Shown: in pieces, positions 10,144 through 22,313 of the stretch
Numbering within the stretch: the first letter of the stretch is position 1
How the letters are laid out: each line of letters begins with the position of its first letter
NCBI GenBank assembly: GCA_002189035.1
Contig: NEEC01000007.1
Coordinates: forward strand, 1,860,001-1,924,000
Source of the DNA: Utricularia gibba
Taxonomy: Eukaryota > Streptophyta > Magnoliopsida > Lamiales > Lentibulariaceae
Direction: 5' to 3'
Length of the DNA: 64,000 bases
Translations under genes and position numbers: made by a program
Notes under the pieces: model-generated
What the model was told of the DNA's origin: nothing
What the model saw: the letters and a program-made list of their open reading frames with translations, nothing else
Databases searched by the model: none

Positions 10144-11262
10144 TTAAGCAGGCCACAGAGGAAGAGGGGCATAAATGACTAGTGACTGACCTGTAACAGG
10201 ATGCTCAAATTCTAGACTTTCTGCATGGAGTTGATGTCCTTCGTACTTCCTCCCCTTCCATTCATACACACCACTATACTTGACATCTCCCTTTATGGGG
10301 ATCCCCAGATACTGGCAATGAAGACGAATTTGGTGCGTTCTTCCGCTCCGGGGATATGCTTTCACGGTGATCTCAACTTTCTCATCATCTGAACACATTC
10401 CTGATGATTCCTCCACAAGAATCACTTGTTCTCCAGGTTCACTGAACTCTGGCTGCTCTTGGAATGCTTTTCCACCATTTACAGCCACCACTTGGAAGGA
10501 TGTTTCCATGTCTCGGACAAATGAGCCACCTGGAAGTACACGGCCAACATCCGATAAGGCATAAACACGCCACGCTCCGTACTTCGACCTCCCATGGCCT
10601 GATTTTATGGTCATCCTCTGCGTATTCAGCATCTTGCCGACGCAGGACGCGACGTACGCTTTCTTAACCTTGTGATCGGAAAAAGCTTTCACTAGCTTCG
10701 CGGCCACTTTGTGGCACTTGGTTACAACACTAACACCGCTCGTATCACGGTCAAGTCTGTTGGCGAGATGGAGTTCTGGGCCTTTCACTTCATCCCCTAA
10801 GACAATTCTGAACCAAAAAATTAGCACATCTTCCAAATAAAGATCGAGTCTTTTTTCCATGTTATTAACGCACACGAATCCTAGGGTTCAGTTTTCTCTT
10901 AAAAACACAACATCAATATCCGGAGTTTGAATTGAACCTTGATCAGGATAGAGGAGCCTGCGAACCGAGGATAAGACACTCTCGCAGTAAATTCCCTGAG
11001 GCTTATTGATCGCAATGAGCCATTCGTCTTCGAAGAGGACGTCGCTTCTGGAAAGACAAAAGAGAGCGGATTTGGACGAAGCCGTCAAAGCTCTGCTCAA
11101 CTCGACGCCCTTCGACAATAGCGGCGGCGGCGGGGAGAGTGGAACCGGGTAACATTCCATGGCTGCGGCGGCAATTCCCGGCGAGATTCTGCAGCAATTC
11201 AGATCCGCCATTGATAACAAAGGGCGAAGATAGCTAGCCGGCCTGGAAGCAAACAGGGACAT
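10144..11262 (-). CDS. RluA-family RNA pseudouridine synthase
   Basis: Converts uridine to pseudouridine in structured RNA. Two exons: 11262-10938 and 10796-10144, joined in phase 1 (donor CAAG|GTTC, acceptor TTAG|GG), giving 325 aa. Motifs: VLFEDEWLIAINKPQGIYC (motif I) near residues 80-98, LHLANRLDRDTSGV with the catalytic Asp at about 124, KKAYVASCVG, HGRSKYGAWRVYA, and AYPRSGRTHQIRLHCQYLG (motif III, uracil/RNA contacts) near the C-terminus. The first ATG used (MSLFASRPASYLRP) begins a Ser/Arg-rich, acid-poor stretch compatible with an organelle transit peptide; a downstream ATG at 11211 (MADLNC) is an alternative. It resembles Arabidopsis RNA pseudouridine synthase 1 (At1g56345, from memory). 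An AG 13 bases upstream of the chosen acceptor does not keep phase. Confidence 0.9.
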
Positions 11263-11418
11263 CACAGTCCCCTTCTTTATAGAAGTAGCGTTTTGAATGA
11301 ATTTGGGAAATTTATTTGTGGTATCAAAGTCGGTGTAAATGGTATCAAATAAATAAATCAAGCGAAGAGGAAAAACGATTTCCGATCACCTCACGGCGCT
11401 GCTGGATCGCCAGCGAGA

Positions 11419-13360
11419 TCAGAAATAAAGCCAATCAATTCCACCGTTGAACCCTGAAGCAGCTACGCCATGGGAGTTGGAAGTGGAAGAAGACTGAGCA
11501 CGAAATGAGGAGAACGCGTCCCTGTATTGTGCGGCCGATAAAGAAGTTACCGATGAACCGCGAGGGTTTACTCCGGTTCCTGGCACTATACCGGCGCTGT
11601 AGTTCATCTCCCTCTGTTGACTTACGAAATTCCTAATTTCGAGTATCCGGCGATGCCACCTTCGTCTATGGAAGAGGGTAGATCTGGATGGGGATGAAGC
11701 TGCTCCCGTCTGCGGAGTGGAGATTCTGGGTGATGGACTTGGTGGAGCATCTGGTACATACACCTCGTTGAGATCAAATGATTCCCGAACTGGATTGGCA
11801 TGTTGTGAACCAATGGGGTTGGAGTAGATGTGGCTGCTTGCCCCATTCTCTGGAGCCATAGCCGTCGGTCTGCAGCCATCACAGTACCAGTTCCCGTCTG
11901 GCACTTCGCTTCCCAAGTCAACACAGTAAGTGTGTGTAGAGGAATCACAGAGATCACACAGAAGCATGAGTGCATCATCGCCACCCTGATTACACTCGGT
12001 GCAGAGGACATTCTCATAGGGGTCGAGATAGCCCCTAAGCTCTTCTTCGGATGGTTGATAAACCTGCGATATCACATAGGATTAATTGTTTTTTGAACAG
12101 GCAGAGAGACATGGTAGTATGATCTTTCAAGTGCAATGAAGTAGTGCAGTTATTATACCTGGTCCCTCTCAGGAACAGGAAAGATAGTATCCCTCTCGTC
12201 ATGTATACCATCAGGTCGCATTGTTCTCCTGATGGTTGCAAACCTTTGCTTACAGAGGGGGCAACGTGATTCTACCTTTGACCACTCCAATATGCATGTA
12301 AAACAAAAATAGTGTGTGCAACAACTCAACACTCCTACAGCCTTTCGCCTCCCTTCTTCGGACAGACAGATACCACAAACCTGCTTCCCTGCTTGCACCT
12401 TTATGTCATCTACCTTCTGTTTACCTTTCCTCCCGTGGTTTTTTCTTTTTAAAGGTGAGTCTTCTTCTTCAATTGCCTCTAACAAAGAAGGATCCCTCAG
12501 ACCAGATGTTGGCCTTCCACAAATTTCACTAGCCTCTCTAATAAATTTGCTCTCTTCATCAGAGATTGTATAGTCGTTATCATCATCATCATCCTCAGAT
12601 GAACCTTGAAGCTCGAAGTCAGAATCAGAACTCGTATCTGAATCCCTCGCTCCACAAGTAGTGTTCTTGTTTGTCTTTGTTTGTACGGTTCTTTTCCTAT
12701 TGCTCAACTTCTTGCCTGAAGTAGATTTGTTTTTCCTTGGGCCTTGCTTCTTCTTTGGCTCATCAATGGTTGTTTCCATATCCTCGGTTGGTATAAAATC
12801 CTCATCATCAGCGTCATCATCATAATCTTCATCTTCTTCCAGATATTTAGTAACGTCTTCTTCCCCACCATACGGATAAAGGGAGGCCCATTCCTTGTTT
12901 TCTTGACACGGGGTTTCTTTGTAGGTTTCCTATCAGTAAGTTCATCTCTCTCTTCTCGAAGCCAACCCAGAGTACCAGCATGTAATTCTTCTTCTGCAGC
13001 TTTACTTTTTGCCCCTTCAGAAACACACAGATAATCTGCATCCATCTTTTTCTTTGTTGACTTCATAGAAACAGTTGTATCTGTACTTCGAATGTTGTTT
13101 CTTCGTCTTGGCATCCTAACACTCTCGAACTTATCTGCTATCCGTTCCACCTCTTCCTCTTCCTCCTCTTCCTCAAATGCCTCCAAGCTCTCCTGAGATT
13201 CTTCCTCGGCAAGGGAAGAGCCATAGTCCTCCTCTGATTCGTCCAAAACCTCATCTTCATCTATTTTATAATCTTCATCGGAATCATCTGAAACAAATTT
13301 ATCTACTTCATTCCTATTCTTTCTCTTGCGCTTATAACCTGTTTTTTCTTCCTTTGCCAT
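11419..13360 (-). CDS. RING-PHD finger protein, probable E3 ubiquitin ligase or chromatin reader; frame break
   Basis: The coding start (MAKEEKTGYKRKRKN) lies directly behind an acceptor (TTTTGCAG|ATG), so a 5' UTR intron is inferred (13883-13361). Exon A runs 13360-12159 and exon B 12063-11419 (donor CAG|GTAT, acceptor GCAG|GTT). Order of parts: very acidic/basic N-terminus with several D/E runs, a C3HC4 RING (CGICLSEEGRRKAVGVLSCC ... CPLCKQRF), then a C4HC3 PHD finger (CTECNQGGDDALMLLCDLCD ... WYCDGC), then a Ser-rich tail. RING plus PHD suggests a nuclear E3 ligase that reads histone tails, by analogy with PHRF-type proteins. Inside exon A the frame shifts near 12855-12875: the PPFIRM frame ends and the acidic EEDVTKYLEEDEDYDDD frame follows, with no usable splice sites between. 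A GGGG run lies at that point. It is either a real mutation or a base-call error. Confidence 0.8.
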
Positions 13361-14423
13361 CTGCAAAAGAATTCAAGAAATTAGGAAAATTATGCATTTT
13401 CATGGTCAGGGTGCTTTTAGTCAGCCTGTTTTCAACTACTGCTGCAAAACAGGGGGGAAAACAAAAATGGCACGACAGATCCACTTCATATTCAGAGAAT
13501 TTCCTCAAGTAGGTTGCAAAATAATTATCCTCATCAAAAGAGAGACAAACAATCCCAGCATACAAAAGAGAAACAAACAGATTCGTGCTCTTCATGAATG
13601 CCAATGAACAACAGCAAATGTTTTTTTTTACCCATAAAAAAGCCTAATTCATACCAAGTACCTTCTGCCAGTCTCCAGACAAAAAAAAAAAAAAGAACTT
13701 GATCCACTTTATTCGACTACTAAATCAACAGAAATCCCAGACACAAACCAATCTAACAAATTCGCCTTTCCATGCTCACCAAGACGGATACTTTATATCG
13801 ATAAACAAACACCATTAGTGAAAAGCAACGATGCCGAATCAGTGAACAAAAAACCATCAACGAAACACAAAGCAAATAAGTACCTTCAATATTGAAAAAT
13901 TCTTCACGCCGCCGCCCCTACAGCACTATAAATTGGTAAATAGAAACAGATCGAAACAAATCCTGATCAGATTCCAAGAAGAGCCCCCCGGAGCCGATAA
14001 AACAAGGGGCTGACTTCTGCAAATCAACTTTGGAAACGATCAAAAGGTGCCATCCGCTCTTCCCTCTGTATATATAGAAAATTATTCATGTGAAAGTGAG
14101 ACGGCCCAAGCAATAAGAATTTATAAGTAATTTTTTAAAAAGATTTTAATACGTTAAAATCATATATTAATAATTATGTTCACTTCGGCTTCCGTTTCTT
14201 GGTCCTTGTCATTCCTCAGGACGCGGTATGTGGAGAGCTCAACGTACCGGAACGGAAGTCAGCGAAGTACGATACTGAGCTTCTTCCCCATTTCCGACCG
14301 ATCGGGAAATTCGATTCTGAATAGTAAGCAATCCCGAGTTCTCGTCCGTGGTCTAATTCTCTTTGTAGAGGTTCCTTGCTCTGATTGTTGGAGTTGGGTG
14401 GGACTAGCTTGCTTTGTTAAATC
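13361..14423. promoter_or_regulatory. 5' UTR intron plus shared divergent upstream region
   Basis: 13361-13883 reads as an intron in the leader of the RING-PHD gene (minus-strand donor GAAG|GTAC near 13884, acceptor TTTTGCAG at 13361). 13884 to 14423 then holds the leader of that gene, the shared promoter, and the leader of the divergent syntaxin gene. No other gene is visible. Confidence 0.5.
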
Positions 14424-17075
14424 ATGGCTACGAGGAATCGGACAATTTTGTACAGAAAGTATAGAGATGCATTGAAGAGCGTTAGGGTACCGACAAGCTC
14501 GTCGTCTTCGAGCTATGGCGGAGAAGGTCCGGTGATCCAGATGTCAACGACGTCTTTTCTCAACTCGAATAGATCATACGCTCGCTTGGATACCGAAGAT
14601 CCTGGAACATCTGGGTGCGTTGAATTTTCTACCGTTTGATTACGGCTTGAGATCTGGTGGATTGATTGTCGAATCATTTTTGTTATGATATATTATACCT
14701 TTTTCCCTGCAATACTTTCAAGATCATAAGTGGCATTTCCCTCAGGGAGTTCATTTCGGGTAACTACGGTTGATCTATGTTAATGGGAATGTTTTGGTTA
14801 ATTTGAAGTTTATCTTCTTCTGCAATCTGTTGGGAGTTTATATCATTGTTAGGATAAGTTTGTACCTAGTTTTTTTTTGGAAAAGAATTAAAATTATCCC
14901 GTGGTTGAGCCAAGCTGTTTATTTCACGTTTCTTGCTCGTGGAAGTTGTATTGCCTTTTGGAAACCCATTGCTTTGAAGTGTTTCCTGGTATATAATTGG
15001 GGCCTGGATGTTAAATTGAGCATCACCTGGGATGTATTATAGTGTTGTAAAAGGAGTTTTGAGCCGACTCTTTCATTTCCTATATAGAATGGGTGATGAA
15101 AGTAATTAAATAGTTGGAGTAAATCTTAAGATGAAGGGAAGAGGAAAGCATCAGACGCCTGTAACTTATTGTGATTGTTTTTGTCTTCTATGTTCTCACT
15201 AAAGCATGATTTGATCTAATTTTATTACTAGGATTCTGTGGGGCTCTAAAACTTTGTTTTAAAGCAGTGTGAGCACAGTGGCAGTAGGTTTGCCACCCGC
15301 TTGGGTTGATGTATCTGAAGAAATTGCAGCAAATATTCAACGCATGAGGCTAAAGATGGCGGACTTGACAAAAGCTCATGCCAAGGCTCTAATGCCTTCT
15401 TTTGCAGATGGTAAAGAAGACCAACAACGGATTGAATCACTCGCAAATGAGATCACAGGTCTTTTAAAAAAATCGGAAAGAAGATTGCAAAAATTTTCTG
15501 CTGCAGGGCCTTCAGAAGATTCAAATATCAGAAAAAATGTCCAGGTATGAATACTGTGCTGTTCGATATACTAGGAATTTGAACTTTGTGCCAGAAATTC
15601 TGAACTAATGCAGCTAGAGACTGCACATTTACTCACCATTACGAGTTTTTCTAGACGTATTATTCTATTTTGTGTGGAAGAGAACCAGCATTATCATTCT
15701 CAATGTATTTTAAGTTTCATGAGACAGTTACTGTGCTGCCACCGAAGGAAAAATTTTCACTGTTTGCAATGCAGCGTGGGTGACTTCTTGTGCTATATTA
15801 TGCTATTCTCGTTTTTTCTGGGAACATTCTGTTAGTCTCACACCGTTTTGTGGTAATATTCAGATCTTTATGTGCTTATGATACTTTTCTTCTGTGGCAG
15901 AGATCCTTAGCTACTGACCTCCAGTCGCTCTCTGTGGAGCTGCGTAGAAAACAATCCTCATATTTGAAACGGCTTAAGCAACAGAAAGAGGTGGTGATGA
16001 TTACTCCATCTATGGATCTATATGTGTATAGTTTTTTTTATCATGCATATTTATCTTATTGTTTTTAAGAGTTGTTTCTGGGGATATCACTCCTAGATAG
16101 TGTTGTTGGTCAATAGGCAGCTGCACCGTATTATATTTCTGTTGTACTTGTTGAAGTTTTGACAAGTTTTCTATTCTTTCAGAGTTCAGATGGCGTTGAT
16201 TTGGAGATGAACCTAGGTGGAAGCCAGTCTAAGAGCACAGATGATGATTTTGATGACATTGTGAGTTGAAAGTTTTTGCTTTTCTGATACTTGTGCTGAT
16301 CAGGATAGCATCTATTGGTATGCATGATTTTACTGTTGATGGAGGAACTGACCTGAGTAAAGAATGTCTAATTGATCTGGATGGAGCAACAACGGAATAG
16401 TGATCCTTTTGGTGCTACATTTAGGGTTTCGATGAACACCAGATGGCCAAGTTAAAGAAGAGTGAGGTGCTCACTGCAGAAAGAGAAAAGGAAATACAAC
16501 AGGTGAAAAGATCTCTTACTCCTCCTGTCCCTCCTGCTATCTCGCCCCCTCTCTTTATAGCATGTAATAGGAGTTAATATCTCATATTCCTTTTGGGTTT
16601 GATTGCTCCTCCCAGGTGGCGGAATCAGTCAATGAACTCGCCCAAATCATGAAGGATTTGTCTGTTTTGGTCATCGATCAGGTTCATGGCGTATCCCCTT
16701 GCACCATTTTTCATGTTATTTGTGACTTCAGATTATGACTATAGGCCCTCTGATATCCTCCGGCAGGGGACCATCGTCGACAGGATAGATCATAACATAG
16801 CAAATGTGGCAGCCTCAGTTGAAGACGGCCTGAAGCAGCTCGAAAAGGTCATTGCTCCACCATCCACATCCCTTCTTCTTCGTTTCTTTTACTTCCCACA
16901 TATCATATGCCACTCTTACTTCGAGCTGAATCCCAACACTGATGGGCTGATTCTGTGCACATTTCAGGCAGAGAAAAGCCAAAAACAGGGTGGCATGGTG
17001 ATGTGCGCGACAGTGCTGGTAATCATGTGCTTTGTCATGCTAGTTCTCTTAATTCTCAAGACTATACTTTTCTGA
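14424..17075 (+). CDS. SYP4: TGN Qa-SNARE, syntaxin of the SYP41/42/43 group
   Basis: Tail-anchored Qa-SNARE of the trans-Golgi network, used in secretory and vacuolar sorting together with VPS45, SYP61 and VTI12. Eight exons: 14424-14614, 15268-15544, 15901-15990, 16183-16260, 16425-16502, 16616-16681, 16767-16847, 16968-17075; every junction is GT-AG and in phase, giving 322 aa. The N-terminus MATRNRTILYRKYRDALKS is the conserved VPS45-binding N-peptide. VGLPPAWVDVSEEIAANIQR opens the Habc domain, HAKALMPSFADGKEDQQRIE follows. The SNARE motif covers about 228-290 with the zero-layer Gln at about 260 (LVIDQGTIVDRIDHNI), and a single C-terminal membrane anchor covers 298-320. Gene order with the RING-PHD neighbour recalls SYP43 and At3g05670 on Arabidopsis chromosome 3 (from memory), suggesting microsynteny. 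Confidence 0.95.
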
Positions 17076-17923
17076 ACTCTCGGCGAGTGTGATCCCCGTC
17101 TCACTCACACCATGCTCAATTTTGCAATTCACATTCAAAGCTTCCACCCAATCCATAGGATGATCCTGCATATTGTATTCACTGGATCATTTAGAAAGTG
17201 ATTATTGATTCTTTCTCTTTCATGTACTACATCTAAATTCTTATATATACGGTACTTATTTTTTTCATATACTCAAAATATAATGATCAATTTTGCAATA
17301 CATTGTGTATTCATCTTGTTTTGATGCCTAGATTCGATGTAATTTTCAGATAATTTATAATAAAAATTAAATTTTTAATTTTGAAACTATTTGGTAGTAT
17401 TTTGTAAAAATTTTTAAATCTATTTTTATTTTTCAAAATTATTTTTGAAAAGTAAAAATAAAAATAAAAATAATCAATTTCTTATTTTTCTAAAAATAAC
17501 TTTTGTAGTTATAATTTTAAAATTATTTTTGATAGAATTACTTTTATAATTAAAAATGTTCAAAAACAAAATTATTTTTATTTCTAAAAAATAAAAATAA
17601 GTTTTAAAAATTTTCCAAAACACTACTTAATATTGACTAAACAGTGAATCTGAAAACATATTTTTAACTATGTTAAAAAAATCGTCATTAAATCAAGATT
17701 AAACTTTGTTTAATTGCGGTTGATAATATAGTATCATAAATATTCATAAATTAAGGAGAAATTTGTAATTTTGGTTAAATTGTGAGACAATGCATTTGGA
17801 CCTGTGTGGAGGTAAAAGCCGGTCTTCGCCGCTGCGCAGAGAAGGGGAGGGAGGTGGGAAGCAGTTCTTTCTCCTCATTCGCAGCAACTCATGAATTCTT
17901 CATGAGTTTCTTGGTGGTTCTAC
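17076..17923. other. AT-rich intergenic region
   Basis: Holds the syntaxin 3' UTR (to about 17300), an inverted-repeat MITE-like element (17384-17635) and the leader of the next gene. A frame at 17782-18027 overlaps the next gene's first exon in the wrong frame and is not called. Confidence 0.5.
17384..17635. mobile_element. small MITE-like element with terminal inverted repeats
   Basis: The left end reads GGTAGTATTTTGTAAAAAT and the right end, reverse complemented, AGTAGTGTTTTGGAAAATT; the similarity continues for about 45-50 bp on each side through TTTTTAAA..TTATTTTTATTTTT. The total is about 250 bp with no coding capacity. The motif GGTAGTGTTTTG is common at ends of plant non-autonomous DNA elements. 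I could not define a clean target duplication, so the borders are approximate. Confidence 0.5.
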
Positions 17924-19500
17924 ATGGCAAGAATTATGTGCCGCCGTTTCGTTTGTTTTCTTTTGTTCCTGCATCTTCTCCTGCGGGAGACATACGGTAT
18001 GTTGTTCACCTGCCGCTTCTGCGTTGATTTGATTTCAAATTACACTGGATTGTAATACGGTTCGAAATGCGGAGAGTCTACTCCATGAATTCTGAATGTT
18101 TAATAAAAACGGGCACGCGTTCCACTAAGAGAAGCGATGGGACTCGGTGGGTCGATTATACGTTGATTTTAACCGTTGGAGTCTATAAGACTTGAAATTT
18201 TTATCACAAGAAGCATCTATTCCTCTAGTAAACTGGAAGTGGCGGTGATTTCCTGCTAAACATGTATAGAATCAAATGCTGAGTCAACATTTTTATTTGG
18301 CATTCGATTTATTTTAATGTTTTTTCTAGCATAGAATTGCGGAAGTGTCTTTTGGTCTTGAATAGAAGAATTATTTATTCGGTCAAGAGGAACTTGTATT
18401 AAAACTTTGATTCTCCAGAAATCAGATTCTTTTTCGTGTTGCAATCAAAAATAGCTTGGGGTCATTAATTCCTTAATCAGATTTTTAAATGTGCAAAGGA
18501 ACCAGCTTTTTGTGTGTATGCAAATATCTGTAGTATAACAGAAAGTGATGGTGCATTTTTGAACTGTGATGTATGTAGGTAAAACATCTGAAATTTGCAT
18601 TTCCAAGGGTGGACGATTCCCGCCTTTTTCAAGTGATGGAAAACCACCAAAGAGAGTTACGAAGGGTCCTGGAGACCTAATAGTTTGCAGGGTGTTTCGT
18701 AAACATACTTGTTGTGAAATAAATGAAATACGTCCTGTGATTTTATCCATTAGGAGGCTTGCTTCTGCCGGAAATGCAAGTCGAGAGTGTATGCAATTAT
18801 GGGAGTTGTTGGAATGTTCCATCTGTGATCCATGGGTGGGTATAAAGCCAGGACTACCCCTTATATGTTCATCATTCTGTGATACTGTGTATCAGGCTTG
18901 CTCTAGGGCTTTCTTCTCTATGGATCAGAAGAAACAGGTAGTGCATTCACCTTTTCATATACCTGAATAAGATACTTTTAGCGATTAACAACCTAATGTT
19001 TTTCCATTTGATTGATGTTTAGAATATGGAAAGTCTGCTCTCTGTTGTGTCATGGTATAAATTATGCGTTGGCATTTATCATATTATCTTCCTTAAATGT
19101 CCAAGTTTGTTTCTTGAAGTAATTTTTATGGTCCTGAAGTAATTTCCCTTGTCAAACTTGGAAAAGCTAATACCTAAGGAATTACACGCAGGTTTTAGTA
19201 CCATGTGATGAAAGGGAACTTCTTTGTGCTAGACTTTCCCAGTGGGTCTCTAACGGAACAGAACTCTGCCATCATGCTGGTTTCAATGTTGTGCATTATG
19301 ATGACCCTGAAGTCATATCTTGTTATGGTGGAAAGGCCAGCATGGAATATGTGCAAAAGTCATGGAACAGTTCCAATGACGAGAGTTTATCTGCCGATGC
19401 TCCTGTACTTGCGGATTCTACGCACTGGATTTCTTGGGCAGTTGTGGGGATATTTATCATCGTGGGGCTTGCTTTTGCAAGGTCAGTTCGAAACAACTAA
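17924..19500 (+). CDS. Cys-rich folate-receptor-like type I membrane protein
   Basis: Three exons: 17924-17996, 18579-18937, 19192-19500, GT-AG and in phase, giving 246 aa. Exon 1 encodes a signal peptide (MCRRFVCFLLFLHLLL; the first ATG lies four codons earlier). The mature part is Cys-rich with many cysteines in the luminal segment: the spacing KHTCCEINEI, CMQLWELLECSICDPWVG, PLICSSFCDTVYQACS and ELLCARLSQWV resembles the folate receptor / HHIP-type fold (Folate_rec family). A C-terminal membrane helix follows (WAVVGIFIIVGLAFA, about 225-239) with a short basic tail, so it is probably a plasma-membrane or endomembrane protein with a disulphide-rich ectodomain. The plant family has no established ligand; folate binding should not be assumed. 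A long frame in the first exon region is in another frame and lacks the signal peptide. Confidence 0.82.
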
Positions 19501-20341
19501 GTTCAAGGCTCAAGATTACCACTTGTGCATCTGAAAAGGCTTTGTAGTTACCATTCGTCCTTCAACTCTATGTTGATGTCTTCATCCTCTCACACGCTGT
19601 TAATGTATGTAGCAGCAAAAGGAAGCCGCGGAATCAACGCCACAGAGAACAAGCTGTGCAGCATGTGGGAAGGAGGTTGGGAACAAGGAGTGGTTCTGGC
19701 GACCAAGCAAGAAGAACAAGGCTTGGACAATGAGGCAAATCACTTGGACTTTCAGTTGTAGGCAAATAAGGTAGTGAAAGGTTTTTTTTTTTGAGCGCAT
19801 GTGAAGTGATGATGCCTCTCCTATCTTCTTACCATGGTTCTTGAATTGTATCAAAAGTTAAAGCAGCTGATAAGCGGTTACCGGTCAACCCGTGAATCCG
19901 ACGGGTCCATCTGTGACTCAACCTGTACCCATTCCAGTTGCATTAAAAGTTCAAGCAGCTGATAAGTCGGTGCAGGGGTATGGATCGACAGGGCACGGTT
20001 ATGGGTCGACCCGTGAATCCGACGGGTCGACCTGTGTCTCGACCCGTATCCATGTGAAAACTGATGTTGAGCGTTGACCTATCTGGCGGGTTGGTCTGGT
20101 TTTTACGTGGGGTTTGGGTTTGGGTTTAGGGTGCTTAGTGGATTTGGGTTTGAGTTCGGGTATGGGTTTTGTTGTGGGTCGTTATTTTAATGCATAATAA
20201 ATGTATTTTACCCATTAAAAATCACAATATATTTGATTTTTCTTGTTGGAGAAGAAGTGGGTGCTACGTTGTCGAAGATTTGGTTTTTGTAGTATGGTGA
20301 ATGCGAACCCAAATCCTGCCCACAAATGATTCGTTTTTGTG
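19501..20341. other. intergenic, with a direct repeat
   Basis: Contains the 3' UTR of the preceding gene, a roughly 90-bp direct repeat (19854-20060), a G/T-rich stretch of GGGTTTGGGTTT type (20100-20170), and the leader of the UVSSA gene. No gene is visible. Confidence 0.5.
19854..20060. repeat. direct repeat of about 90 bp with palindromic GGGTCGACCC cores
   Basis: AAAAGTTAAAGCAGCTGATAAG at 19854 recurs as AAAAGTTCAAGCAGCTGATAAG at 19945. Each is followed by a copy of a G/C-rich block containing CCCGTGAATCCGACGGGTC and a CTGTG(A/T)CTC(A/G)ACC motif. Within the second copy GGGTCGACCC and its relatives give potential hairpins. The GC content contrasts with the surroundings. Confidence 0.7.
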
Positions 20342-22313
20342 ATGAAGGAACCAGACGAGAGGGCGTTGGTGGCGCCGTTGATTCAGAAGGCTGTCGATTC
20401 AACGGATCCGGAGGTCGATCCCCGTCTCCTCAAGGCGATCAAGTCAAGAGTTCGTTATTCCGAGGTCGAGCTTCGTGATGCTGCCCAAACCCTAATGACC
20501 CTCATGAAGCGCAATCACTCCCAGGTGCTTCTTCGATTCCGACGTCGAGCTTCGTGATTGCCCCTATTCGTGTTTTTTTGATTTTCAGTGAAAAAGGTGT
20601 GATCTTGGTTGAATTTATGTTCAGGTGCGGTATCTTGCACTTCTCATTATTGATGAGCTTTTCATGCGCTCAAAGCTCTTTAGAACTCTGATTGTTGAGA
20701 ACTTGGATCAGTTGGTTAGATTGAGTGTTGGACTTGGAAACAGCAATCCGCTCCCACGTCCTGCGTCAGTTGCGTCTCTTCTGCACTCTAAAGCTATTGA
20801 GCTTCTGGAGAAGTGGAATGATACGTTTGGTGTTTATTACCGGCAGCTGAGATTGGGTTATCACTATCTTAAGAACACATGTTGCATACGGTTTCCTGAA
20901 GCACAAGCACATGCTGCTCGTGTCCTACAACAAGCAAGAGAAAGGGAGAGGGTTTCTAAGGAGATCAGAATGAAGAAATTCGAATCTTTTAAGGACAACT
21001 TTTCTTCAATAAAAGAAGAAATTCAGTCAACTATTGATGAGATTGATGAGTGCTTGGCCATTGTTAACAATGTGGATGGGAATATGCATTTGGTTCGCTT
21101 GGATGACGAGGAGTGTGCAGAATTCCGAGGTTCAGAATTATGGAGGATTCGCCTTGGTTCACTTAGAGAGGGAAAGAGAGTTCAAGAGAACACAGAAAAC
21201 AAAGTTGTATTTGATGCGCTCAGGGAGTCCTTCAAGATCCTGGTCACTAAGCATTTGCCTGCTGTACAAGAATGGACATCACTTCTTATAAGAGTAGAAG
21301 TTGATGACACGAGTTTTAGGGATGATGCTTTGAAGGATCTAATAGACATAAGGAATCTTATTCGCTCTGCAAAAGATAAATGTGAAGAAACATGTGCCGA
21401 TCTTCTGAGCCCAGCAAATGTTGAGGATGAGATTTGGGAAGATGGAGCTATTAGAGCATATGACATGGAATCATCGGAAGCAGGCTGTTCCAAAAGCAGA
21501 GATGGAACAACTGATGTAAGAAGTGTAGGAGTTAGTGATGAATCATTAAATGTAGCAGTGCCGATGAATCTAGTGCGTGAACAAATGGAGTCAAACCCCT
21601 TGAGGAGTAAGCTTTTGGCTGAAGCCCCTGTCATTAAGTGGGGTTCTTCACTGGACAATTGGGGATCAAACAGTGAAGTTTTGGCTAACCAAAGAGGATT
21701 GGATGTTGAAGGCCATTGGGGTCGGGTTGAACAAGATGCAACTATACCTGCAGAGAAGATTGCAGACCTGAATGTCCAGGCTTCTGTTTATGAAGAGCTA
21801 CCTGTTGAAATTCAACCTTGTCGAGCACCTCTGAAGAAAGGTGGACTTTGCGAACGGAGAGATCTGAGGGTCTGTCCATTTCATGGGCGCATCATTCCAA
21901 GGGATGATGAAGGTAAACCCATTGAGGAGGTTCCCAAAACTGTACATAAGGCTACTCAAGAGGATTTTTCTTCAGATGACGATGGCTATTCAGCTGAGAA
22001 GCTGCTGAAACAAGCCATGAAAACCGTACGAAAAAGAGATGGAGAAGTAGCGAGGAAACATAAACTAGACAAGCAGGCATTGAAAAGGGAAAAGCTTGCT
22101 AAGGTCCGGAAATTCAATGAAGATGTTCTGAGAGATGCAGCAATTGCTTCAACTTGGAGATCGTCTTGCATTGGGGAAGATACTGAAACGGGGAGCACTT
22201 CAAGGTCTCATTCTAAGAGCAAGAAACGAACCCTTGCATCTATGCTCAGAAAGAACTCAACCTCGAAAACTAGAATAGCTGGAAAGCTATCAAAACTTGG
22301 TGCGCGTAGCTAG
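20342..22313 (+). CDS. UVSSA: UVSSA homologue (transcription-coupled repair scaffold)
   Basis: Two exons, 20342-20524 and 20625-22313, joined in phase 0 across a 100-bp intron, giving 623 aa. In animals UVSSA binds stalled RNA polymerase II with CSA/CSB, brings in USP7 and TFIIH and is needed for transcription-coupled nucleotide excision repair. Here the N-terminal part (about 1-150) is an ENTH/VHS-like helical domain (VRYLALLIIDELFMRSKLFR, KAIELLEKWNDTFGVYYRQL), followed by a coiled-coil-rich middle. The DUF2043 domain lies at about 454-495 with Cys/His residues of a zinc site (PCRAPLKKGGLCERRDLRVC, PFHGRIIPRDDEGKPI). The basic C-terminus is KRTLASMLRKNSTSKTR. Its final codons are duplicated at 30438-30509. 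The stop lies only 150 bp from the converging mannosidase stop. Confidence 0.88.

Noticed and set aside
12780-12940. Short intron explaining the RING-PHD frame change
   Set aside because: No donor/acceptor pair with a plausible length or pyrimidine tract connects the two frames.
11419-13360. Two separate genes (RING and PHD) instead of one
   Set aside because: A phase-0 GT-AG intron (12158-12064) joins the RING exon directly to the PHD exon; the RING part has no own terminator.
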